Shown here one piece after another: positions 46,500 through 56,013 of a stretch of DNA of 64,000 bases (the first letter of the stretch is position 1; the number at the start of each line of letters is the position of its first letter). The notes under the pieces are model-generated. The model was given only the letters and a program-made list of their open reading frames with translations, ran no database searches and was not told the origin of the DNA. The stretch comes from Crocosphaera sp. UHCC 0190 (GTDB taxonomy: Bacteria > Cyanobacteriota > Cyanobacteriia > Cyanobacteriales > Microcystaceae): the NCBI RefSeq assembly GCF_034932065.1, contig NZ_JAYGHP010000003.1, positions 124,001-188,000 on the forward strand, given 5' to 3'. A program made the translations under genes and the position numbers.

Positions 46500-47597
46500 C
46501 TAAGTAATGACTTTATTATATATTTCTAGTGTCTTTTTGGCTATGTGTGTCCAATTAAGATAATTCTCAGCAAAGTCTCGTGCCGCGTTGCTTCTTCTAA
46601 GTTGTTCTTCGTGATTTTCTGCCAGGGTTAAAATCGCCCTCACAAATCCATCTATATCCCCAACAGGTAATAATTCAGCAAAGTCTTCCCTTGTATAATC
46701 TTGTAACCCTCCAACATCATTGGAAATGACAGGAAGACCACAGGATATTGCTTCTACCAAAGCATTATTAGCGGTACAATCTAATATCGGTAAGACCAAC
46801 ATTGTTGCTCTTTGATAAAGTTTCCTAAGATGTGTATCTGAAACTCCACCATACCAGTGTACCTGTTCATGACGAGCCATCCTAATTAATAAAGCGTCGC
46901 TCGCACTACGTCTATCTTGAGGCATGATAATATCAAAATGAATGTCTGAATTTTTGCTAATAACTTTATCAATAACAATCGCTAAAGTTTCTAAATCCCG
47001 AAGATGTTTACCAGAAAAAATACAGCGAATAGAGTCTTTTTTATTAACAGAATCTTCTAAGGGACAAAAGAACTCTGTATCTACACCATGAGGAACAAAA
47101 AATACTCGCTCAGGTAAATATTGTTCAAAATAAGCAACTTCTCGACTACCAACTACAATTAATGCGTCTAAATTAGCAATACTTTTAGGATGTTTATGGA
47201 CTAAACGCCACCATCCTGCGGGTTGATGGGATGTCCCAATAATTTTACAGGATAATTTTTCTCGCCAATTGGGTAAGATTCCCAGTTGATTTTCTACATA
47301 AGTAATATGGATTAAATCAGGATGCCATTGTAAACTTTTTAATAAAACTTTGACCTCTGCTGCTGTACTATCTAAAGCGTACATAGGACTAGCTTTCGCT
47401 TTTTTCCCCATGCTTTTTACTATTGAGCGTAACAATTGATTATGAGGTTGTCCAGGGTTTTGCCAAACACTTTGATAGGTTTCAGATGGCAAAATTTTTG
47501 ACATATAGTCACACAACTGATCGTAACCGCTATGATTACCCATCCAGCCAAAACGTCGCCTTAGCCACAGAATTTTATGATTCATATTTTTTAACAC
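46500..47597 (-). CDS. glycosyltransferase, GT4 family
   Basis: A 365-residue GT-B glycosyltransferase. Typical blocks are RVFFVPHGVDTEFFCP, VHWYGGVSDTHLRKLYQRATMLVLPI and NALVEAISCGLPVISNDVGG, the donor-binding EX7E region. The last codon overlaps the start of the pyruvyl transferase gene by one base, so the two are translationally coupled. Part of the polysaccharide cluster; sugar specificity unknown. Confidence 0.85.
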   Translation of the reverse strand: MLKNMNHKILWLRRRFGWMGNHSGYDQLCDYMSKILPSETYQSVWQNPGQPHNQLLRSIVKSMGKKAKASPMYALDSTAAEVKVLLKSLQWHPDLIHITYVENQLGILPNWREKLSCKIIGTSHQPAGWWRLVHKHPKSIANLDALIVVGSREVAYFEQYLPERVFFVPHGVDTEFFCPLEDSVNKKDSIRCIFSGKHLRDLETLAIVIDKVISKNSDIHFDIIMPQDRRSASDALLIRMARHEQVHWYGGVSDTHLRKLYQRATMLVLPILDCTANNALVEAISCGLPVISNDVGGLQDYTREDFAELLPVGDIDGFVRAILTLAENHEEQLRRSNAARDFAENYLNWTHIAKKTLEIYNKVIT

Positions 47598-48829
47598 TAA
47601 CTAATTAGTAAATCAAAATTTTTCGAGGCCCTTTCTTTAATTTCTGGTAATCTCTCTTTAATTCTTGTCTTAATTTCATCTCTTTGTTTCCAAGAATTTC
47701 GGACAGCTTGACAAGCAAGTTCAGGATTTAAAAAGTCTTGCACAGAAATCAATAACCCTTCCTCAAATTTATCTTCCCCAATTAATTCCGCAGAAATGCC
47801 TTTGGACTTAATTGAGTAACCCACAGCTACCGTACAAACACCACTAGATAAACCAGCGATCGCAGCATGGGTTCTTTCTGAAATTACCAACTCACATTGA
47901 GCAATTAATCCTTTGAATTCTGAAGCTGTATGATCACATCCTGCTAAGTGAACTCTAGGACTATAGTCTAATGCTCTCAGTAATTTAGTCGCTAAAATTC
48001 TATCATCATTTCCGGCTCTTATTTCCTGTACATGGGGAATCAATATTACCTCTGCCCCAAGTTCATTGATAATCATCTCAATAACTTTTTGCCAAGAAGT
48101 TATATGTTTTTCATAATCTAAACCCGATGAAGTATAACTACAAATTCCCTGGCTAGTACCAAGAGCAACTAAGGGGCGTTCCCCCGAAATACCATAACCT
48201 TTTAATAGGTTATTAATCTGCTCTTGAGGTGCGGGTGACAACAAAAAGGCGGGATCTGCTGTCAATTTAACTAACTCTGTAGACAAGCCTAAATCTTTGG
48301 TTAAATAGTTATACGTTAATTGCTCACGAACCGTAATTAGTTTAGCATGACGGGCAACTTCTAACCATTCCTCAGCATCTTCATCCTTCTTATAAGGGCT
48401 AATAGACTGAGCTAAAAACATTACAGGAGTTCCCACATCTAAGGCTAATTTTAGGGGTTTTAGATGGGGAGCTATAGGATATTCAGGACTAAAAATGTCT
48501 CCCCCAGAAGCAATTATAGCATCAGCTTTACGAATTAAGGGGGAGGTAGGAATAGGTTGAATTTTTGGCAATTTATAGCCAGGAAAAATCTTAGAAAGCA
48601 GCACTTTTTTGCGACTTTGTGGTGGGGTTTGGGTTCCTAGATGTTGGCTTTCTAAATGCAGCTTAACATCATAGGATTCTAGCCGAATTTGATCGTAATC
48701 TGGGCTTCTGGTTAACAGGTTAATGTTGATATCTGGTTGACGTTTTCGTAATTCTTGAATAGTAGGCACAATAATAGCCTCTACTCCTCGATTACGCATT
48801 CCTGTGATGCCAGTGATTACAACTTTCAA
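47597..48829 (-). CDS. polysaccharide pyruvyl transferase family protein
   Basis: A 410-residue protein of the CsaB/WcaK polysaccharide pyruvyl transferase family, which adds ketal pyruvate from phosphoenolpyruvate to sugars. Visible blocks are VVITGITGMRNRGVEAIIVP, IIASGGDIFSPEY, TPVMFLAQSISPY and CELVISERTHAAIAGLSSGV (the His/Ser block near the active site). It overlaps the next GT4 gene by one base and follows the FrhB-like gene by 42 bases. PPT-FrhB pairs recur in exopolysaccharide clusters. Confidence 0.82.
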   Translation of the reverse strand: MKVVITGITGMRNRGVEAIIVPTIQELRKRQPDININLLTRSPDYDQIRLESYDVKLHLESQHLGTQTPPQSRKKVLLSKIFPGYKLPKIQPIPTSPLIRKADAIIASGGDIFSPEYPIAPHLKPLKLALDVGTPVMFLAQSISPYKKDEDAEEWLEVARHAKLITVREQLTYNYLTKDLGLSTELVKLTADPAFLLSPAPQEQINNLLKGYGISGERPLVALGTSQGICSYTSSGLDYEKHITSWQKVIEMIINELGAEVILIPHVQEIRAGNDDRILATKLLRALDYSPRVHLAGCDHTASEFKGLIAQCELVISERTHAAIAGLSSGVCTVAVGYSIKSKGISAELIGEDKFEEGLLISVQDFLNPELACQAVRNSWKQRDEIKTRIKERLPEIKERASKNFDLLIS

Positions 48830-48871
48830 AAATTTATTCCTCCATTTTAGTTATGTTATTTTCTTAATTTA

Positions 48872-50365
48872 TCATGATTTAAAAAGTTTAGTCAATTGCC
48901 CTTTTATTCGTTTCAAAACTCGTTTCCATAAAGGTTCTTTAAAAGTGACTTGAGCTTTTTGACTTTTAGGAGGAGCGACTAAGCTTTTATATTCCTCAAC
49001 AATCGGCATCATTCGTTTTTCAAATATAGAAATATCATCTTTTTGATATGCTTCTTGAAAAGCTAAATGGCTTTCTTCCGCCATAATAGTCCTTAAATAG
49101 AATCGTTTTTGTTCTTTTTCATCAAGATGATTCTCTTGCGGTTTAATTCGTTTATTAGGTCGCCAAGTTCCCTGTTTATCAGCTAAATGCAACCGATAGG
49201 CTAAACCATCATGGCGATGTCGAAACCCTGCAGCTTGAGATTGCAATACTTGTTCTGGAGATAAACAATCTAGTTTTAGTTCGCCAGATTCTTTTCCCGC
49301 CTCGATTAAATTGTACAAAATAGGGTGGCGGACAATCACAATATTTGTTCCTTGGCTATCTTTTACATATTGAGGTAGCCAAGCGTCACCAATACTAATA
49401 TCGGCGGTTTCACCTACTACATCATCACAATAATCACAAGCTTTATATTTAAAAAATCCCATCCCCCAATCTCCAAGAAAACCCCCAACCGAAAAATCTT
49501 GAACAGGACGAGCAATGGTAACAACTTCACCGTTTTTTATCCCAGTCACTTCAACTCCATATTTGTTAGCCTCAGCATCTAATAATTTTTTACGAAAATC
49601 TATAGACAGTAAATTATCGGGTTCAATTCCACATTGCCAAGCAAACATTTTAGCAAAAGCGGTACTTTTGAGATGTCCGCAAACTAAACCAATACAAAAC
49701 TTAATCCGCTCCGCGATCACAGGATCTTGACGCACTAATAAACGAATAGATTTAATAAAACAAGGAATCCCCACAATAGCATAGCGGGCGGGTTTTTCTC
49801 GAATTATTTTAATAACTTCCGACATTTCCACCGGATAATATCTCGATTTTGCTCCTTTTTGTATATCTTCTAATGTTGTGGATAAATCATATTTGAATAG
49901 CCTTTTATCTTCTGAACTAGCAGCATTTTCTTTGACATGAATTACCCCATCCACCAAATTTTTACTTAATAACTGTGATATGATCCAGCTTCCCATACCA
50001 CCAGAACTGCCATAATGACGATAATCACCTTCATTAACATATCCGGCATAAGTTTCTAAATAATATCCTAGCTTTTCATCATATTTACAGTCCTGACTAA
50101 ATAATTCTTGCCCTAATTGATCTTCATTAAGACTTTTATCTGAAAAAGGGCAAATAGTTTGTACTGAAATATCGGGAGAAGATTGATCAGTAGCTTCAGA
50201 ATCAATTAAGGTAGCTTGCAATTGCTCATATTTATTCATTTTGATTTGAATTTGTGGATTATTGATTGAAGCACAAGCCCCACAACCAATACAATATCCT
50301 CCATCTACTACTTTATCGAACAATTGTTCTAAATCTGAATTACCGTTATCTAAAAGCATTGTCAT
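48872..50365 (-). CDS. coenzyme F420 hydrogenase/dehydrogenase beta-subunit-like protein
   Basis: A 497-residue FrhB-family iron-sulfur protein. The N-terminal ferredoxin-like CIGCGACASINN has the Cys of a 4Fe-4S site. The central region (SRYYPVEMSEVIKIIREKP, IPCFIKSIRLL, FCIGLVCGH) and CDYCDDVVGETADISIGDAW match the FrhB C-terminal domain. Cyanobacteria lack F420-dependent methanogenesis; such proteins occur in glycan clusters, often beside pyruvyl transferases as here, and probably reduce or modify a sugar intermediate. The exact reaction is unknown. Confidence 0.82.
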   Translation of the reverse strand: MTMLLDNGNSDLEQLFDKVVDGGYCIGCGACASINNPQIQIKMNKYEQLQATLIDSEATDQSSPDISVQTICPFSDKSLNEDQLGQELFSQDCKYDEKLGYYLETYAGYVNEGDYRHYGSSGGMGSWIISQLLSKNLVDGVIHVKENAASSEDKRLFKYDLSTTLEDIQKGAKSRYYPVEMSEVIKIIREKPARYAIVGIPCFIKSIRLLVRQDPVIAERIKFCIGLVCGHLKSTAFAKMFAWQCGIEPDNLLSIDFRKKLLDAEANKYGVEVTGIKNGEVVTIARPVQDFSVGGFLGDWGMGFFKYKACDYCDDVVGETADISIGDAWLPQYVKDSQGTNIVIVRHPILYNLIEAGKESGELKLDCLSPEQVLQSQAAGFRHRHDGLAYRLHLADKQGTWRPNKRIKPQENHLDEKEQKRFYLRTIMAEESHLAFQEAYQKDDISIFEKRMMPIVEEYKSLVAPPKSQKAQVTFKEPLWKRVLKRIKGQLTKLFKS

Positions 50366-50395
50366 TCACCAAATTTTAATTATAAATAAATATGA

Positions 50396-51325
50396 TTAAC
50401 TAAATTTCTGGAATTTAATCCCTACTTGTCTTATGTTTGTGTCATGGGCATCTCTGGTTAAGTAATGGTATTGTTGTGAACAGTAACGATGAGAAATATA
50501 AGGAACGAAAGGAAGAGTATTATTGAATTTTTTGTAAATTTTATTTAAGGATTGGGATAAAGATAAGTCTTCTAAATAATACACATTATGTAGTAGCAGA
50601 CCTTGATCATTAATTTGTGGCTTTTTTATCGGTTTTTCAGCTATATAAATAATATCTTTGATCTCTAATCCTAAATTCTCAAAACGCTTTTCAATGGCTG
50701 TCTCATCATACCTACGCTGAAAAAAGGATTCTCCTTGACTATTTGTCACTGTAGGCCAGGAAATTTTGGTATTTTTAAGCCATTCTTCCAGATAATTCTC
50801 ATAGGCGGGTAAAGTAATTACAAAAATACCACCTGGTTTAAGAACTCTAGCCACATCCTTAACGATTTCCATATCTCCCGTGTCAGGGACGTGCTCAAGA
50901 ACTGATACTGAAAAAACGCGGTCAAAGGTGTTTTCAGGATAGGGAATAGATTTTGCATCGAAAACAGCTATTTCAGGGGAAATAGCAAATTTTTTGGCGT
51001 ATTTCTCGAAATCTTTAACAAAATAATCACTGATATCTGATATTGTCAGATTATTATAATTATTAGCACTTAGAAAAAGAGATAATAATTTTGGACTACT
51101 AATATCTAAAATTTTATGTTTTTGATCAGGCTCCAAAAGATACCAAGTAAGGGGTAACTCAATAATTCTTACATAGTTCATTGGCACTTTATGCCATTGT
51201 TTAAAATGAGAAGTTGTGCGAATTGATCGAAAGATAGAGCGAGGGAGCAAGGATAAAGCAACGAATTTTTCAATAGTTCTTTGCTTTTGTCTGACGATAC
51301 GCATTAGTTCAGTTTCCATAATCAT
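50396..51325 (-). CDS. class I SAM-dependent methyltransferase in glycan cluster
   Basis: A 309-residue methyltransferase. The SAM-binding region reads ILDISSPKLLSLFLSANNY (a divergent motif I), with AVFDAKSIPYPENTFDRVFSV, SVLEHVPDTGDME, and VLKPGGIFVITLPAY as later motifs. The start is ATG 51325 or the third codon, ATG 51319. It lies about 100 bases downstream of the wzt gene and 30 bases upstream of the FrhB-like gene, so it probably methylates a sugar of the same polysaccharide. Confidence 0.78.
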   Translation of the reverse strand: MIMETELMRIVRQKQRTIEKFVALSLLPRSIFRSIRTTSHFKQWHKVPMNYVRIIELPLTWYLLEPDQKHKILDISSPKLLSLFLSANNYNNLTISDISDYFVKDFEKYAKKFAISPEIAVFDAKSIPYPENTFDRVFSVSVLEHVPDTGDMEIVKDVARVLKPGGIFVITLPAYENYLEEWLKNTKISWPTVTNSQGESFFQRRYDETAIEKRFENLGLEIKDIIYIAEKPIKKPQINDQGLLLHNVYYLEDLSLSQSLNKIYKKFNNTLPFVPYISHRYCSQQYHYLTRDAHDTNIRQVGIKFQKFS

Positions 51326-51426
51326 TAAACTTAGTAGATTTGAATTTAATATATTAGTTTGCCGACCGATATTGTCATATTACCAGTTTACACAACTATT
51401 CTTGTGAACAAACACTTTTTTGATGT

Positions 51427-52638
51427 TTATATAACTTTCCAATCAGCATCAAAATGTACAGGAGCAAAACAGAAGAAATCACCTTTAACTGTGAATTTTT
51501 TACAATTATAATGTTTGCACAATACCGCACCGACTCCTTTCGTTACTGTACTATCTGACATAACTGTTAAAGTTATTGAGTAAGTCCCTGGATTCAAAAT
51601 TAATTTGTCAAAATTAACCTCTACTTTTGTCCTTTCTCCTGAATCTGATAAAACAAACCCGTTATGATAAGAATAGCACTGAGCAACCATTTGTAATTCT
51701 TGGTTAAGAATATCTATCGCTAGACTTGGGTAATGTATTTCAGGAGCAATGCTCAAATCTATATAAACTGAAAAATCGTCTAAATAATTTAGAGAATTTA
51801 TCGGTTTTTCTCCCTTAGAGCCAAATTCAATTCCATGAATAACAGCTTGCTCACTTCCTGTGATAATTCCTTCTTCTTCTCCCTGAAAATAAGAATAAAA
51901 CTGATCAATTCCTCTCGGAACATCTTTTCCTTGAAAGACACACTGACCATGATCCATTACCAAAATATCAGAACAAACTCGACTAATTTGAGGCATACTA
52001 TGAGAAACTAAAATAACTGCTGCATTTTGCATCATTTTATAAATAGTATTAAAACATTTAGCTCGAAATCCTACATCCCCTACCGCTAACACTTCATCTA
52101 ACAGTAAAACATCCGGTTCCATTTGAGCAGCAACAGCAAACCCTAACCGAACTTTCATCCCTGAACTATAATTAACTACGGGTGTATCAATAAAATCTTC
52201 TAACTCAGAAAATTGAATAATATCATCTAATTTTTTATCGATTTCTGCCTTAGTAAAACCTAAAACTGAACCTCGACTGTAGATATTTTCTCTTCCTGTT
52301 AAAATAGCATTAAATCCAGCACTCAGTTCAATTAATGAACAGATTCTTCCCCGCATTTCTATTCTTCCTTTATCGGGTTTAAATAATCCATTAAGTATCT
52401 TTAAAAGGGTACTTTTTCCTGCCCCATTAGGGCCAATTAACCCTAAACATTCACCCCGACGTAACTCAAAAGAAATGTCATTGACTGACCAAAATTCTCC
52501 TTCTCGTAATTGATGTTCATATTTGCGCCCAACTACTTCTGACCCAATATCTTGTACCCCATACCAGAGAGACTGTTTAAGATCACGACAAAACTTTTTT
52601 GAAACATTTTCTACTTTGACAAGAACTTCATCAGTCAT
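51427..52638 (-). CDS. wzt: polysaccharide ABC transporter ATP-binding protein (Wzt-like)
   Basis: A 403-residue ABC ATPase. The Walker A motif is GLIGPNGAGKSTLL, the signature NYSSGMKVRLGF, and Walker B DVLLLDEVLAVGD. Residues about 260-403 form a C-terminal beta-rich domain (LNYLDDFSVYIDL through CKKFTVKGDFF) like the Wzt carbohydrate-binding domain that recognises the chain terminus. Such proteins export O-antigen or polysaccharide with a Wzm permease. No wzm is seen; this is the first gene of the minus-strand cluster. Confidence 0.88.
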   Translation of the reverse strand: MTDEVLVKVENVSKKFCRDLKQSLWYGVQDIGSEVVGRKYEHQLREGEFWSVNDISFELRRGECLGLIGPNGAGKSTLLKILNGLFKPDKGRIEMRGRICSLIELSAGFNAILTGRENIYSRGSVLGFTKAEIDKKLDDIIQFSELEDFIDTPVVNYSSGMKVRLGFAVAAQMEPDVLLLDEVLAVGDVGFRAKCFNTIYKMMQNAAVILVSHSMPQISRVCSDILVMDHGQCVFQGKDVPRGIDQFYSYFQGEEEGIITGSEQAVIHGIEFGSKGEKPINSLNYLDDFSVYIDLSIAPEIHYPSLAIDILNQELQMVAQCYSYHNGFVLSDSGERTKVEVNFDKLILNPGTYSITLTVMSDSTVTKGVGAVLCKHYNCKKFTVKGDFFCFAPVHFDADWKVI

Positions 52639-52842
52639 CTAAATTTAATCTCCATAATATGTAACTATAAGATTGAAATATAAGCTAATTCACCTCAGCA
52701 AGACATTTTTATAAGGCTTTCCTTTTATTACCCAAAGATAGACAATGGGCTTTCCTTAACAAAATATCATATACCAAGCCAAACAGATTAACAATTCTTA
52801 GTGGTTTCGTTGTAGTCTAGCCATTATATACCTCAAATCTAG

Positions 52843-53526
52843 ATGATTACTATGGTAACAGTTGCTATAATTCCGGCCCGTGGCGGCTCTAAAGGGGTTC
52901 CTCGTAAAAATATTCGTCCCTTAGCAGGGAAACCTTTAATTGCCCATTCTATTCTTGATGCCCAAGAAGCGCAATGGGTTGATCAGGTTTATGTTTCTAC
53001 GGATAATGAGGAAATTGCCGAAATTTCAGCTACCTATGGGGCGCAAATTATCCCCCGTCCTCCTGAATTGGCCAATGATACCGCCTCTTCTGAATCGGCT
53101 TTAATTCATAGTCTACAATACTTAGAAACTCAAGGCATCCTACCAGAATTAATGGTTTTTCTACAATGTACCTCTCCTATTAGGACAGGGTTAGAAATTG
53201 ATGGGGCGATCGCAAAACTTAAACAAGAACAAGCGGACTCCCTTTTATCTGTTTCCCCTTCTCATCGCTTTCTTTGGCAAGAGGTTGACGGAGTTGTCCA
53301 ATCAATTAATTATGATTATCGTTATCGTCCCCGTCGTCAAGATATGAACCCCCAATATGTAGAAAATGGCTCAATTTATGTTTTTAAACCTTGGATACTG
53401 AAAGAAACCGGAAATCGACTAGGGGGCAAAATTTCGCTGTTTGTTATGAGTGAAATGGCCGCTTTAGAAATTGATTCTCTGGAGGATTTTGAGATGATAG
53501 ACTTTTTGATGAATCGTTCTCAATAA
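52843..53526 (+). CDS. neuA: CMP-sugar synthetase (acylneuraminate cytidylyltransferase-like)
   Basis: A 227-residue nucleotidyltransferase. The signature IIPARGGSKGVPRKNI, with the CTP-binding Arg and Lys residues, is perfect. QCTSPIRTGLEIDGAI, PQYVENGSIYVFKPW and EIDSLEDFEMIDFL follow as in CMP-N-acetylneuraminate synthetases. It activates a nonulosonic acid or KDO-like sugar with CTP; the sugar is unknown. It diverges from wzt across a 204-base gap that should hold both promoters. The following gene starts 4 bases later. Confidence 0.88.
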   Translation: MITMVTVAIIPARGGSKGVPRKNIRPLAGKPLIAHSILDAQEAQWVDQVYVSTDNEEIAEISATYGAQIIPRPPELANDTASSESALIHSLQYLETQGILPELMVFLQCTSPIRTGLEIDGAIAKLKQEQADSLLSVSPSHRFLWQEVDGVVQSINYDYRYRPRRQDMNPQYVENGSIYVFKPWILKETGNRLGGKISLFVMSEMAALEIDSLEDFEMIDFLMNRSQ

Positions 53527-53530
53527 ATTT

Positions 53531-54778
53531 ATGGAGATTTTAGTCTTAAGTAACGGTCATGGAGAAGATCAAATCGCTGCTCCTATTGTAGAGGCATTAC
53601 AAACTTTTCCCACTGTTTCCCGTATTGTGGCTTTACCCTTAGTAGGAGAAGGTTATGTTTATCAAAAGCTGAATATTCCTATAATTGGAACGGTTAAAAC
53701 GATGCCTTCGGGCGGGTTTAATCAAAATCCAGGACAACTTTGGCGCGATGTTCAAGGGGGATTATTAGCCCTAACTTATCATCAATATCAAACCATTCGT
53801 CAATGGGGAAAAACAGGGGGTAAAATCCTAGCTGTCGGGGATATTGTGCCGTTATTTTTGGCTTGGTTAAGTGGGGCTGATTATAGTTTTGTGGGAACGG
53901 CTAAATCTGAATATTATCTCAGAGATGAAACGGGGTGGTTGCCATCCACTTCAAACCTTTATCGTTGGTTGGGTTCGATGTATTTTCCTTGGGAACGTTG
54001 GTTAATGACTCGTCCTAATTGTCGGGGGGTTTTTCCCAGAGATACTTTGACGACAAAAATTCTACAACAGTGGAAAATTCCAGTTTTTGATCTGGGTAAT
54101 CCGATGATGGATGGATTGTCTCTCAGTCAACCCCTAACTGTCAATTTAACCACTAATCCCCTGATTATTCTCTTATTGCCTGGCTCAAGAATGCCTGAAG
54201 CTCAACGCAATTGGCAAATCATCCTAGAAGGGGTTCAAGCAGTGATCAAGGCGTTTTCTAGTCAATCTATTATCTTTTTAGCTGCGATCGCTCCTAGCCT
54301 CAATTTAACCCCTTTTCAGCAAAATTTGATGGCTGATGGCTGGATATTTCAACCATCAGGAAGCATCCCCCTGGATCTTCAAGATGCTGAGGCCTTAACC
54401 TTTACTCAAAACAACGCAACCCTGATCCTCACTCAACAAGCTTATCGAAATTGTTTACAATTGGCTCAGGTTGGCATGGCCATGGCTGGAACCGCCACCG
54501 AACAATTTGTCGGCCTCGGTAAACCTGCCCTTACCTTTCCTGGAGAGGGGCCACAGTTTACCCCTAGATTTGCTAGATCTCAAAACTGTCTGTTAGGATG
54601 TTCTGTCACCTTAGTTGACACACCAAAGCAAGCAGGCAATATTCTCATGACATTGCTGAATCATCCCCAAAAATTACAACAAATTGCTGAAAATGGCAGA
54701 AAACGCCTAGGGAATCCAGGGGCAGGTGCGAGAATTGCTGAGTGTTTAGTTAAGCAGTGTTTTAGATATCTTGATTAA
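53531..54778 (+). CDS. lipid-A-disaccharide synthase-related protein
   Basis: A 415-residue GT-B fold protein related to LpxB. It starts EILVLSNGHGEDQIAAPIVE. The C-terminal domain has ILLLPGSRMPEAQRNWQIIL and VGMAMAGTATEQFVGLGKPAL, the LpxB-like donor site. Cyanobacteria carry this as a conserved protein in addition to or in place of classical LpxB; the acceptor is not settled. It follows the CMP-sugar synthetase by 4 bases. Its last 17 bases overlap the convergent nucleotidyltransferase gene. Confidence 0.8.
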   Translation: MEILVLSNGHGEDQIAAPIVEALQTFPTVSRIVALPLVGEGYVYQKLNIPIIGTVKTMPSGGFNQNPGQLWRDVQGGLLALTYHQYQTIRQWGKTGGKILAVGDIVPLFLAWLSGADYSFVGTAKSEYYLRDETGWLPSTSNLYRWLGSMYFPWERWLMTRPNCRGVFPRDTLTTKILQQWKIPVFDLGNPMMDGLSLSQPLTVNLTTNPLIILLLPGSRMPEAQRNWQIILEGVQAVIKAFSSQSIIFLAAIAPSLNLTPFQQNLMADGWIFQPSGSIPLDLQDAEALTFTQNNATLILTQQAYRNCLQLAQVGMAMAGTATEQFVGLGKPALTFPGEGPQFTPRFARSQNCLLGCSVTLVDTPKQAGNILMTLLNHPQKLQQIAENGRKRLGNPGAGARIAECLVKQCFRYLD

Positions 54779-55925
54779 GTAACTCAGCGATCGCCTGTTG
54801 TTGATTATGATGTTGTTGGGGCAGGGTTTGACGAGCATCAGTAATTAACCAATCAAGGGCTGCCGCTTGAACATCAATAGCGGCCCCTGTTTTATCCACA
54901 CAGTACCGCCCAAATACCAGTTTATCGACCAGACGAACCCCTGGCCCTAAACGAGAATATTCAAAAATAACGCTATTATCAACGGTAGCACCGCTACAAA
55001 CCCAACAATTAGGGCCAATCATACTGGGGCCAATAATGGTCGCCCCATCTTCAATATGAGTCATTCCCCCAATGTATACGGGCCCTTGGATATTAACTTT
55101 ATCCCAATTAACCGCCACATTTAAACCCGTATAAATCCCTGGTTTAACTTCGATGCCAGGAATTTGGACATTTTGGATTTCCCGTGAGAGTACCCCGCGA
55201 ATGGCGTGCCAATAATCCGGTACTTTCCCAATATCTACCCATTCAAAGTCCATATTAACAGCATAGAAGGGCGCACCTTTAGCCACTAAGGTGGGAAATA
55301 ACTCACCTCCAATATCATATTTTTGATTCGAGGGAATGTAATCAATAATTTCAGGTTCAAAAATATAAATCCCTGTATTAATATCGGTGCTAAGAGCTTC
55401 TTCAATGGAGGGTTTTTCTTGGAAAGTTTTGATTCTACCCTCTTCATCGCTGACAACCACACCATAACTCGATACCACTTCTCTCGGTACTGATTTGGTA
55501 ATAATGGTGGCGATCGCCCCTTTTTCTTTGTGCCACTTTACCGCAGCCGTTAAATCTAAATCAATCAAAGCATCGCCACAAAGCACAATAAAAGTATCGT
55601 CAAAGAAAGGATTAAAATCTTGGATACGTCGCAGTCCTCCTGCCGATCCCAATGCTTCCCCAACTAAGTCACCATCGACGATGCGTCCTTCAAAGGAATA
55701 GGCGATTTGTACCCCAAACCGTTGTCCATCACGGAAATAACTTTCAATTTCCTCGGCGAGATGACTGACATTTACCATGATTTGGTCAAAGCCATGCTGT
55801 CGTAAGAGTTCTAGCAGAAACTCCATCACAGGTTTTTGAAGGATAGGGATCAGGGGTTTGGGGATCGTGTGGGTAATGGGACGAACACGGGTTCCTTTAC
55901 CAGCGGCCAGAATCATGGCTTTCAT
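54762..55925 (-). CDS. sugar-phosphate nucleotidyltransferase (NDP-sugar synthase)
   Basis: A 387-residue enzyme. ATG 55925 begins MKAMILAAGKGTRVRPITHT, the standard nucleotidyltransferase start with a G-X-G-X-R loop; GAGG lies 11 bases before it. KPLIPILQKPVMEFLLELL, FIVLCGDALIDLDL (metal-binding Asp) and the C-terminal left-handed beta-helix hexapeptide repeats (from GIEVKPGIYTGLNVAVN on) follow. It resembles mannose-1-phosphate guanylyltransferases and glucose-1-phosphate nucleotidyltransferases; sugar and base are not determined. Confidence 0.85.
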   Translation of the reverse strand: MKAMILAAGKGTRVRPITHTIPKPLIPILQKPVMEFLLELLRQHGFDQIMVNVSHLAEEIESYFRDGQRFGVQIAYSFEGRIVDGDLVGEALGSAGGLRRIQDFNPFFDDTFIVLCGDALIDLDLTAAVKWHKEKGAIATIITKSVPREVVSSYGVVVSDEEGRIKTFQEKPSIEEALSTDINTGIYIFEPEIIDYIPSNQKYDIGGELFPTLVAKGAPFYAVNMDFEWVDIGKVPDYWHAIRGVLSREIQNVQIPGIEVKPGIYTGLNVAVNWDKVNIQGPVYIGGMTHIEDGATIIGPSMIGPNCWVCSGATVDNSVIFEYSRLGPGVRLVDKLVFGRYCVDKTGAAIDVQAAALDWLITDARQTLPQQHHNQQQAIAELLNQDI

Positions 55926-56013
55926 GAATACTATTTCCTCAATCTTTGCCACAAGTGTTTAGGTTGACAATGCTTAGTCTACCATCTTGTCTCTAAAAAT
56001 CCTGAAGAGAATT

